Positions 56,272 to 64,000 of a DNA stretch of 64,000 bases are shown in pieces (the stretch's first letter is position 1; each line of letters begins with the position of its first letter). The DNA lies in assembly GCA_946902985.2 (NCBI GenBank), contig OX336388.2:1504638545-1504702544 (forward strand). Reading direction: 5' to 3'. The position numbers and the translations under genes were made by a program. Origin of the DNA: Meconema thalassinum (taxonomy: Eukaryota > Arthropoda > Insecta > Orthoptera > Tettigoniidae). The notes below the pieces were generated by a model that saw only the letters and a program-made list of their open reading frames with translations, searched no databases and was not told where the DNA came from.

Positions 56272-57177
56272 ATGATGGAGGGTGGCTTCCAGGGGGTGCA
56301 GACCCCTGGGGGACTGTACAGTATTGTAGTACGTGGTTCACATTTGTATCCTGTAGTTGATGCAGTGGCTGTAGATGGTGATGGTATAAATTGTGCTACC
56401 GTGGCTATTCCTGTATTTCAGCAACCTGTTAACGTTATAAATATGCCTGTGCATAGAAATGGTCGAAGTGAAGTTGATTTCAAAAAGGAAAGTACTCGTG
56501 ATTCTGGTATGAGGTCGGTAGTAAATGGTGAAGTGACACGGATAAATCGGTTGAGTCTTGGGGAGGCGTATCCAGCTGAGTTGAATTTGGTTAGGGAAAC
56601 TTCTGTGTTGTCAGATGTTAGGTTAGGAGTGCCAACTTCCTCTATTGTGTATGGTGGTCGTGTTGACTACAGTAGCGCTGAATTTGATGCTAGGCCTAAC
56701 CTGTATGAACGTCGTTCGTTGTTAAGAACAGAAGCTGTGGGTCGTGTTGCCAGTACTAGATCTGTGAACGTAGGTAACGTACTTCCTGTTTATACTATGA
56801 GTAACTCGGATGGTGGTGTTAAGTATTCTTATTCGAATGCAAATTCTAGACCTGTGTGTTCGGTATCCAGTAGTGATAGTGTTCGTAGACGTACTAATTT
56901 GGTTGATCGGGGTGATACGAGAGAGTTGCCTAGGACGGATAGGTTTACTGTTAGTCGAGTGGATCGATCTACTTTATCGGATGGTCAGAGAGTACCTGTA
57001 TCGTCATCAGCAGAAGGGCGTAACCGAAGGTCAAAGGACAGATTCAACTTCTATTATCGGGGTGATTTCGATAATCAAACAATTGGTCGAGTGAGACGTG
57101 GAGAAGGATTAGCAGGTTCTGGTAATTCGAGAGAAGGAAACTCGGGTCGTTTTGTGTTCACGCAGAAAATTTTTTGA
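56272..57177 (+). pseudogene. Element 2 Gag, middle disordered segment
   Basis: 301 codons, Ser/Arg/Val/Asn-rich and low in hydrophobic clusters, probably disordered. The true start is unknown. The first ATG in the frame is 56272. The last 40 residues become basic (R-R-S-K-D-R-F-N-F-Y-Y-R-G). A TGA at 57175 ends it. The same frame continues immediately into the Gag core at 57181, so the TGA is an in-frame nonsense codon rather than a gene boundary. Confidence 0.65.
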
Positions 57178-57180
57178 AAT

Positions 57181-57621
57181 TTGGCTCATCCGTTGACAGC
57201 TTGTGTGGCAAGGTTGAGAAATATGAGTACAGATACTACTGACGGAATTATTATGTTTTTGAGAGAGTTAGTTGAAATTGAAGAATATGCTGAGGTTTTC
57301 GATGTAGCTGATGCCCAAATATATCAATTAATGTTCCCACTTACTAGTGGACTGATGAGGAAAATGGTGGTTGAAGCTATGTCAAGAAATACTAGAATTA
57401 TGGTTTTTATAGGGTTGGTTTTAGAAAATTTTGTGTCTTCAAGAGCGATAGGTCCGATTGAACACCAGTATTTCTACCGTCTCCAGTGTGTTGGGGAGTC
57501 GTTGACTTCTTACGTGCAGGATATTCTTAGGTTTGCGAAGGTATTTTCTGTCAATTTCACGGAAGGGGAAATTCTTTCTCACATATTGGATGGCATACTC
57601 CTGAGTATAGGTCCGTATTGA
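57181..57621 (+). pseudogene. Element 2 Gag core segment
   Basis: About 146 codons in the same frame as the preceding segment. It shows the helical Gag-core pattern: F-L-R-E-L-V-E-I, then G-E-S-L-T-S-Y-V-Q-D-I-L-R-F-A, then E-G-E-I-L-S-H-I-L-D-G-I-L. The run S-L-x-x-Y-V-x-D followed by a hydrophobic helix is the usual retrotransposon Gag signature. Gag-like coding leaves this frame near 57600 and continues in the next register (57618-58022), implying a one-base indel. There is no natural start. Confidence 0.8.
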
Positions 57622-58022
57622 GGGTAGGATACCGTGCTCGAACTGTGTTTGAGTTAAATGAGGTTGTAGTCCATGCTGAGTCTGTAAAAGAGAATGAATC
57701 GCAGAGAGGTCATGTGAGTCAGTTGAATCGTAATAGGCCGAAGGAAATGTCACCTCGTTGGAATAATAATAACAGATTTCAAGGTAGGAATAATCGTTGG
57801 GGAAATACTCTTCCTCCAGCAGGGCAGGATAGAAATCGTGAAGTGAGAACTCCTCAGAATCAGGGTCGTGATGGAAATGCTCGTGTACAGAATGGTCAGG
57901 ATCGAGGAGGTGCGATTGTTGGACAGGGTGCCACAGTTCGTGAAGGAGTTAATGTTATACATTGTGATCGTTGTGGTGGAAGTGGTCATTCTGATCGAGA
58001 GTGTAATTGCAGGCAAGATTGA
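57618..58022 (+). pseudogene. Element 2 Gag nucleocapsid segment with CCHC zinc knuckle
   Basis: This frame overlaps the core segment by 4 bases and carries the Gag C-terminus: an Arg/Asn/Gln-rich basic linker (residues about 30-110) and a CX2CX4HX4C zinc knuckle (C-D-R-C-G-G-S-G-H-S-D-R-E-C) at 57963-58004. A TGA at 58020 ends it. The sequence after the TGA still looks coding until about 58118, where the register changes again, so the natural gag-pol junction cannot be read here. Confidence 0.85.
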
Positions 58023-58147
58023 CAGAAGGAGAACTGGCATCGTAACCATGCTGATGAGGTTTTATCGATGTCAGGTACTGTTTGTGAATCTAAGGTTGGT
58101 CGGGAAATTGTGCAAAAATTTCCTTAAATTCATTATTACCTTCTCCT
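58023..58147 (+). other. Disrupted gag-pol junction of Element 2
   Basis: The gag frame remains open after its TGA until a TAA at 58126. The pol frame is open from about 58115. An AAAAATTT run at 58115-58122 lies at the switch, so a frameshift signal or an indel is possible. Confidence 0.5.
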
Positions 58148-61100
58148 GTGATCGGGATTCTTGTAAATGATGCTAACGTGAGTGCCTTGCTTGATTCGGG
58201 TAGTGCAGCATCATTAATGAGTGAAGATTGGTATCAGGCCATGAAAGGGATTTGTAAGTTTCCAGCGTTGTCCAAGGTGGACGTTAAACTTGTGTCAGCA
58301 AATAATTCTTCGTTAGATATTCTGGGTTCCGTTAAGTTGAAAATTCGCATCCACAATTTTACTTGGAAGTTTCCATTCTGGCTTATTGCGAAGTTGTCTT
58401 GTCCTGTTATCTTAGGGGCAAATTTTATGTCTCATTCTGGAGTGACATTAGATGTGGGGAGAGAATCGTTTTGGTTTAACTTTTGTCCTGAGATTAAGTT
58501 GAAATTCTCGGCTTCCGAAAGATATGATATTAGAACCGGTCATGTGGACGTGGAGGAGAAAGTTGAGGATGAGGCAGGTTTTGGGGTTGATGACCTCGAT
58601 TTGGGCAATCTTTCTGACGGTCAAGCTTGTGTTATTCGAAATTTGTGTTCAGAGTATCCTGAGGTATTCACTGATAGGCTAGGTGTTACCAATTTAATGT
58701 CATATAAAATAATTGTCGAAGATGACATTCCTGTTCGTCATCCGCCTTATCGTTTGAGTCCACCCAAGATGGCAGAATTAAAAAAGATTATTGATGAAAT
58801 GCTGGCTGACGGTGTTATTCGTCCGTCAACTTCTGCATACTCTTCGCCGATGTTTCTGGTTCCGAAACCTGACGGTGGTTTTCGGCCGGTGGTCGATTAT
58901 CGGAGACTTAATAAGAAAGTGGTTCAAGAGTCCATACCTTTGCCGGATTTGCACAACTGTTTCTGTTGGTTTAAAGACGCTCGTTTCTTTTCGCTGCTTG
59001 ATTTAACACAAGCATATAATCAGGTACCGTTGGCCGAAGAATCAAAGCATTTGACTGCGTTCGCCACGGACTGGAACTTGTTTGAGTATAATAGATTACC
59101 GTTTGGTCTGAGTACTGGAGGAGCTGTTCTGAGCAGGTTATTGGATCGTGTTTTCTCAGGCATAAAATTTAAGTTTTTGTACCACTATTTAGACGACGTG
59201 GTGGTGTTCAGTAAAAATTTCGAGGATCATGTCCGTCACTTAAGAGAAGTGTTTGAGAGACTCAAAAATGCTGGGTTAACTGTGAAAATTTCTAAGACTT
59301 TCTTTGCTAAGTCACATATCTCGTTCTTGGGACACATTGTGACTGTCAAGGGAGTTTCTGTCGATCCATCTCGTACGCAGAGTATCAGAGACTACAAGGT
59401 GCCTGTCACTGTTAAGGGAGTAGCTCGATTTGTGGGCATGATAAATTTCTGTAGAAAAGTCATCCCGGATTTTGCTCGTCGTGCCATTCCGTTGAATCAG
59501 TTGAGGCAGAAGAATGTTCCGTTTGAGTGGGGCGAGTCGCAGCATGCTGCATTTGACGATCTTAAGGATGCCTCTTGTAACGCACCTGTACTGGCTGTCC
59601 CAGATTTCAACAAAACGTTTATTATTCAGACCGATCCTTCACTGGGAGCTGTTGCCGCTATTTTAATTCAAGAAGGAGATGATGGTAGGAGGGCGATTGC
59701 TTTCGCATCTCGAACTTTAACCAAACCTGAATCTTCATATTCTGTCTATGAACTGGAGGGACTAGCAGTGATGTTCGCATTAGAGAAATTTAAGTTGTAC
59801 ATCGAACATGTGGAATTTGAGTTGGAAGTTGATAATCAAGCACTGAGTTGGGTGTTAGCAAGGCCTAGGAAGACCGGGCGCATTGCAAGGTGGGCAACAC
59901 GTATATCATCGTTTAAGTTTAAAGTGCGCCATATCAAAGGTTCTGAAAATGTGGTGGCAGATTCTCTGAGTAGGATGTATGAAGAAGTTCCGTTAGGCAA
60001 GAAGGGAGTTGAGACAGTAGCTGTGAGTAATGTGGTGGTGGGAGCAAATTCCGCTCAACACATGCTGAACAACTCACCCTTACTCTTCAAGGACATTGCT
60101 ATTCACCAGAGAGAGGATCCTAATTTAGAAGGGATCATCAGTAAATTGTCAAATGGAGAGACTGTTCATCCTTATTTTTTGCGTTCTGGAGTATTGTGTT
60201 GTGTTGCTAGGCACGACAGGAGACCTAAGGTCGTGTTGCCGGTTCAGCTGGTTGATGGAATGCTTCGGTATTTTCACGAATCTCCAGTGGGAGGTCATCT
60301 GGGGATATTTAAGACTAGGCAAAAGATCCGTACATCTTTCACTTGGAAACAAATGGATCGTGATATTCGAAAGTTTGTGCTAGGATGTCGTTCATGTAAT
60401 GTAAGTAAACCCGCAGTCTCGAGCAAGGTGGGGTTTCTATCATCTGAACCCGCGTCAAGACCCATGGAACGGCTGTACGTGGATTTCGTTGGGCCTTTTC
60501 CGAGGTCCAAGGTTGGAAATAGGTTCGCGTTGGTTTGTGTCGATGGCTTTTCTAGATTCTGTTGGATTTTCCCCACTAAGGTTAGTAATTCTACTTCTGT
60601 GATTAAATGTTTGCAGAGTATTTTCACATCTTTTGTTCCGTGTCAGTACCTTATTTCTGACAATGTTAAGACTTTCACATCCGTTCAAATGAGAAACTTT
60701 TGTTTTGATTATTCTATATCTCATATAACTACGACACCGTATTACCCAAACCCCAGTTTGGCGGAACGAGTAAATAGGAATTTGAGAGCTGCTCTCATTG
60801 CTTATCATAGGGACAACCATGCAAGGTGGGATTCATCGCTGCATTGGTTGGTTTATGCATTCAATACGGCGGATCATGAATCGCATGGAAACACACCGTT
60901 CTCCTTAATATGTGCTTTCGCACCGAACTCGTCATTGACTAATCTGTGGTCATTGAATGATTTGTTGCCTGATCAACCGTCGTCTGAAAGAGTAAAAGAA
61001 ATATGGAAGGAGGCTCAGGAAGCGATTAAGGTGTCTCACGACAAACTCGCTGTTCGTTATAACAAGGGTCGAGTTCAGGGGAAGTTTAAGGTGAATGATT

Positions 61101-61156
61101 TGGTGTTTGTCAATAATTTCTGGAAGAAAACCCCTGGAAATAAGGTCTCAGGATAG
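58148..61156 (+). CDS. Element 2 Pol: protease, RT, RNase H, integrase
   Basis: 1002 codons in one frame. Residue numbers count from the GTG at 58148, where the frame becomes clearly protease-like; a natural start is not expected because Pol is processed from a polyprotein. Protease: D-S-G at 16-18. RT: first Asp 285 (L-L-D-L-T-Q-A-Y), YLDD at 347-350, L-G-H at about 398. RNase H: D496, E537, D562. Integrase: zinc module H710, H717, C747, C750 and catalytic D779, D838, E873. All catalytic residues are present. A TAG at 61154 cuts the integrase C-terminal tail, and coding similarity continues in the same frame to 61381. Intact pol in an element with 3.5 percent LTR divergence is noteworthy. 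Confidence 0.95.
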   Translation: MIGILVNDANVSALLDSGSAASLMSEDWYQAMKGICKFPALSKVDVKLVSANNSSLDILGSVKLKIRIHNFTWKFPFWLIAKLSCPVILGANFMSHSGVTLDVGRESFWFNFCPEIKLKFSASERYDIRTGHVDVEEKVEDEAGFGVDDLDLGNLSDGQACVIRNLCSEYPEVFTDRLGVTNLMSYKIIVEDDIPVRHPPYRLSPPKMAELKKIIDEMLADGVIRPSTSAYSSPMFLVPKPDGGFRPVVDYRRLNKKVVQESIPLPDLHNCFCWFKDARFFSLLDLTQAYNQVPLAEESKHLTAFATDWNLFEYNRLPFGLSTGGAVLSRLLDRVFSGIKFKFLYHYLDDVVVFSKNFEDHVRHLREVFERLKNAGLTVKISKTFFAKSHISFLGHIVTVKGVSVDPSRTQSIRDYKVPVTVKGVARFVGMINFCRKVIPDFARRAIPLNQLRQKNVPFEWGESQHAAFDDLKDASCNAPVLAVPDFNKTFIIQTDPSLGAVAAILIQEGDDGRRAIAFASRTLTKPESSYSVYELEGLAVMFALEKFKLYIEHVEFELEVDNQALSWVLARPRKTGRIARWATRISSFKFKVRHIKGSENVVADSLSRMYEEVPLGKKGVETVAVSNVVVGANSAQHMLNNSPLLFKDIAIHQREDPNLEGIISKLSNGETVHPYFLRSGVLCCVARHDRRPKVVLPVQLVDGMLRYFHESPVGGHLGIFKTRQKIRTSFTWKQMDRDIRKFVLGCRSCNVSKPAVSSKVGFLSSEPASRPMERLYVDFVGPFPRSKVGNRFALVCVDGFSRFCWIFPTKVSNSTSVIKCLQSIFTSFVPCQYLISDNVKTFTSVQMRNFCFDYSISHITTTPYYPNPSLAERVNRNLRAALIAYHRDNHARWDSSLHWLVYAFNTADHESHGNTPFSLICAFAPNSSLTNLWSLNDLLPDQPSSERVKEIWKEAQEAIKVSHDKLAVRYNKGRVQGKFKVNDLVFVNNFWKKTPGNKVSG

Positions 61157-61381
61157 TTACTTCCCAAATATACTGGTCCGTATAAAGTCTTGTCATTTCC
61201 GACAGAAGTAACTGTTTTATTAGAAGATGCAGAGAGAAGACGCATATTTCGAACTCACCTGTCGTACTGTAAGGCTGCTGGAGAACGTGAGGCTGGTGTT
61301 CTCGAGGTTGCTGCGAGTCATTATGTAGTAAGATGTATTCCTTGGAGGGTTTCGTTTCGGGAACTGGTAGATGGTAAATAG
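61157..61381 (+). pseudogene. Element 2 integrase C-terminal tail after an in-frame stop
   Basis: The frame of pol continues after the TAG at 61154 with L-P-K-Y-T-G-P-Y-K-V, the small SH3-like barrel phrase found at the end of Gypsy integrases. It then runs through R-R-I-F-R-T-H-L-S-Y-C to a natural-looking TAG/TGA zone at 61379. The stop removes about 74 residues. Confidence 0.85.
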
Positions 61382-62959
61382 TGACGAATATTGCTCATTG
61401 TTGTTGGAACTGCTAGAGTACTGAACTGTGTTGTCGGAGTGAGTTGCCAGTGAAGACTGGAGTTGTGATTTTGGTCGAACTTGAGCACCATGGTACCGTG
61501 GAGATGTTGGTTGTAAGAAATGGAGTTGAGTTGCTCGCAGAAGCTGATGATGTGGGTGGTTAAGTGCGACATGACTGAGTTAGTTTCGTCGACAATTACT
61601 TTTCTTTTCCTTGTTGACGAAAGCCTGCTATAGGCGTTCTCACCGTCTCAGGTCTTTCTTCTTGATAATCTTGTGTAAACTGTCATTCCTTGGTTGAGTG
61701 TAAGTGGAGTTGTGATCAACTCATTCGAGGATAGGGTGACCTGCATTTGCTCGTGGGCATTCTTGTTCGTTGGTGGTTAGAAGGGGTAAGATGATTCGTA
61801 GTGGAATACTAGTATCTTGCGTTGGTTGAAGTTGGTTGCGTGATGATTGCAGCCTGTCTGTGGTGCTGTAATGTTGGTTGCATTGGGTGACCTAGGTTGT
61901 CTAGTCGAGTGGTCGCATTGAGTGAGCAGAGCGATTTCTGTTGACGTTGTACGTGGAGTGGAGGTGGCTTATTGCTGTTCATTGAAGTTGGTGCCATGGG
62001 TGTGTCTGGTTTTTCTAAAAGATCACTGTTGTGTATGATGAAACGTGAGTAAAGTATGCGTTCTGAAATGGTACTCTTGTTCGGTGGTAGTGTTGACGTT
62101 GAAATGTGAGTATGTTCCGTTTTATTTTCTCTCGTGCAGTGAGAGGAGAGTGTGTTCTGTCCTTAAGCAGCTATGATGAAAGAGAGAGTGTAGTTTGGTA
62201 TTCAGTCTGATTTCTGTTATCTGAAGTTTAATTTCTTAACTAATGTAATTGCTTGAGTTGTCTCAAATCTGGAGCTGGCTCGAATAGTTCTGTTATCCTT
62301 GTCTGTTCTCATCTGTCATGTCACTATGTTCTGAGGGGTAACATTATGGGTCTGATTGCTCCCATCAATGATGATAGTAAAAGCTTTATAATGTAACCGT
62401 TAGGATTTTGGTTGGGGAATTAGTTAGCTTCCCGAACATCGTGTTGTGATGTTCTTTTCTTTAATATACATAATTTTGTTAACTTAAATTTTAACTTATA
62501 ACTTCAAGGCCAAAGATGAAACTATCAAGTCTCTTTACCTGAATATTCAAGTCATGAGAGTAAAACAAGTAATAACGCGTGTGCTTCGTATGCAAGTAGT
62601 GACAAATAAATGGTGACAAGGTCGACTGGAAGAAGAATCCTGTGAGAGAACTTTAAGTGTTTGTGCCCTCTTCTGCTGTTTTTGATTTTGTTGCAGTCTG
62701 TCCATGATGAGGGGAATTCTCCTCAAACAACGGGATAGTAGCCAGTGCACGGGTTACTGTCGCCTTCGTTCGAGCCGTTGACATCTGGTACCTGGTTCTG
62801 CAGCCTTGCTGGTCGATGTTGGGGATATCTGGTATCACGCTCAGGGGATGGAGTAGCTGTGACAGGTTGTGACTGTCAGTCGGTAAGTTCAAGCCAAACT
62901 ATGCATGGATCCTACAATCTCGTCTGCCCTCTCTCTCGTCACCCCTGGTGGACGTTTCG
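61382..62959 (+). other. Non-coding region between pol and 3' LTR of Element 2
   Basis: About 1.6 kb, markedly G/T-rich on the plus strand, with many GTTGG and TGGTTG phrases. No env-like ORF, signal peptide or membrane segment is supported. Confidence 0.75.
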
Positions 62960-62970
62960 TGGTGGGAGGC
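62960..62970 (+). promoter_or_regulatory. Polypurine tract of Element 2
   Basis: TGGTGGGAGGC directly abuts the 3' LTR. Purine-rich except for the flanking T and C. Confidence 0.55.
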
Positions 62971-64000
62971 TGTGCCGATTGCATCTGCACACTTCCCTTG
63001 CTGAACTTTCGCCAATCCTAATTCATGAAAATATACCTGGACTCAGTTCTGAACCCTGAGGTCACTATTAAAATTCTGAACCCAGCTTCGGACCCAGTGG
63101 TAACCTAGGTGATTGTGGACCTCATGAAGTATAATCTTGCCCAAATGGTATAGGGTAAAAATTTCAAATATCATCGCTTGGTCTTTAATATTATGACGAC
63201 AATGGAAATATCATTAAAGACATTTTTGTCGTCTGTGGCAAAATTTATGAACATTAATGTCCAGAATTCGCGGTCATACTAATTCAAACTTGTGAAGTGA
63301 CAGTGTGACCAATGAAACATTAGTATCTTCCCCCTTATTAAATGCCAACCTAAAATTGGACCTGGACTGTTTTCGGGCATTGGATATGAAATGTCTATTG
63401 AAAGTTATGTTGTCAACCCTGACGAAACATTCGATAATTTAAACTGTTTTCATAGTTCAAAATCTGCCACTGCATAATCTTGGCAGCACTACGTGTGTAG
63501 CGCGCATGCGCAATGGGCCGCTTTGGCGAGCTAACGGACGGAGTGTTGGGAGACGCCGAACTCTCAAGATGACTTAAGTTGAAAGCAGACGTGTGGCTCT
63601 GGGCTTCGGCCCATGACCGGACTAGAAGGTAGGAATAGATGGCCAACTACGGATTATTCTGAGACTTGGTGAAAACTTTAAAAATTTATTTAATTTGAAA
63701 TCCTTATTATATTTTTTAGATTAATGATCATCGTGTCGTTGGTGATCTGTTGGACCACGTAGGGAAGCAAAGACTTTAGTTTTTTTTTTTAAATAGCAAG
63801 CTTTCTTAATTTCTATGATTTGAAACTTATAACGGGCCAAACATTTGCGCAAATGATGGTTCCAAGTTGTAAAAATTATTTTCTATTAGCATGCTACCAA
63901 ACTTTAGTGTGGCCAACATAAGTTAGTTTTAGTTAAGTATTCCAATTATTTCTGTTTTCAAATTGTAATCGAAGAACTTGTTTCTTTTGGTGGGACACAG
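62971..64000 (+). repeat. Element 2 3' LTR (partial, leaves the window)
   Basis: It begins TGTGCCGATTGC and matches 52626-53655. The NRF-1 type palindrome is at 63501-63512. Confidence 0.93.

Larger units (their letters stand above)
52626..64000 (+). mobile_element. Element 2: Ty3/Gypsy-class LTR retrotransposon (3' LTR cut by window end)
   Basis: Direct repeats starting TGTGCCGATTGC at 52626 and 62971 bound a Gag, protease, RT, RNase H and integrase region in Gypsy order. Over the 1030 bp that can be compared, about 36 differences separate the LTRs (about 3.5 percent), so it is clearly older than Element 1. Gag is interrupted. Pol is one frame except for a stop near the integrase end. About 1.6 kb of non-coding sequence separates pol from the 3' LTR. 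There is no env-like gene. Confidence 0.93.

Noticed and set aside
62745..63059. 104-codon frame crossing into the Element 2 3' LTR, as a possible env remnant
   Set aside because: No signal peptide or membrane segment pattern, and it crosses the LTR boundary.

Overview
The window is eukaryotic, almost certainly from a large, repeat-rich insect genome. A hemimetabolous lineage such as Orthoptera, Phasmatodea or Blattodea is my inference from the style of the SINEs and Helitrons; the sequence does not prove it. I see no host protein-coding gene and no intact tRNA or rRNA gene. Nearly everything recognisable is a transposable element, often nested inside another.

Left part (1-11.4 kb): a dead LINE fragment, several tRNA-derived SINEs, two oppositely oriented copies of an unusual hairpin-ended element with internal repeats of about 290 bp (2.57-4.10 kb and 6.53-7.35 kb), and an LTR-like non-coding stretch with a TATA/initiator core promoter (about 7.35-11.05 kb).

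Element 1 (11378-26456): a complete Ty3/Gypsy-class LTR retrotransposon flanked by a 4-bp GTGT duplication. Its LTRs are very long (3330 bp) and differ at only about 18 positions. The 3' LTR carries a nested 2451-bp TG...CA insertion, probably a solo LTR of another family, with a TATGG duplication. The internal region holds a tRNA-Lys-like primer site, a Gag with a long repetitive coiled coil and no zinc knuckle, protease and reverse transcriptase in the same frame, then RNase H and integrase beyond a one-base frame change, with an in-frame stop just before the integrase. A polypurine tract precedes the 3' LTR.

Middle part (26.5-51.7 kb): SINE copies, a Tc1-like transposase remnant and a third hairpin-ended element lead into a Helitron-rich district. 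Its core is three head-to-tail Helitron-like units (31915-34716, 34717-38169, 38170-42593), each starting TC and ending CTAG, with 3, 4 and 5 internal repeats of about 640 bp. The array sits in an A|T target inside another Helitron-like element. Further right lie a Helitron with a decayed helicase remnant (46658-49533), another composite Helitron (49534-51714), and two LINE fragments, one with clear target-site duplications.

Right part (51.7-64 kb): a near-perfect hairpin of about 107-bp arms (52171-52417) precedes Element 2, a second Ty3/Gypsy-class retrotransposon starting at 52626. Its gag is broken by a 786-bp non-coding gap, stops and frame changes. Its pol is one open frame of 1002 codons (protease, RT, RNase H, integrase) with one stop near the integrase end. 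Its 3' LTR begins at 62971 and runs off the window. About 36 differences in 1030 bp between its LTRs mark it as older than Element 1.
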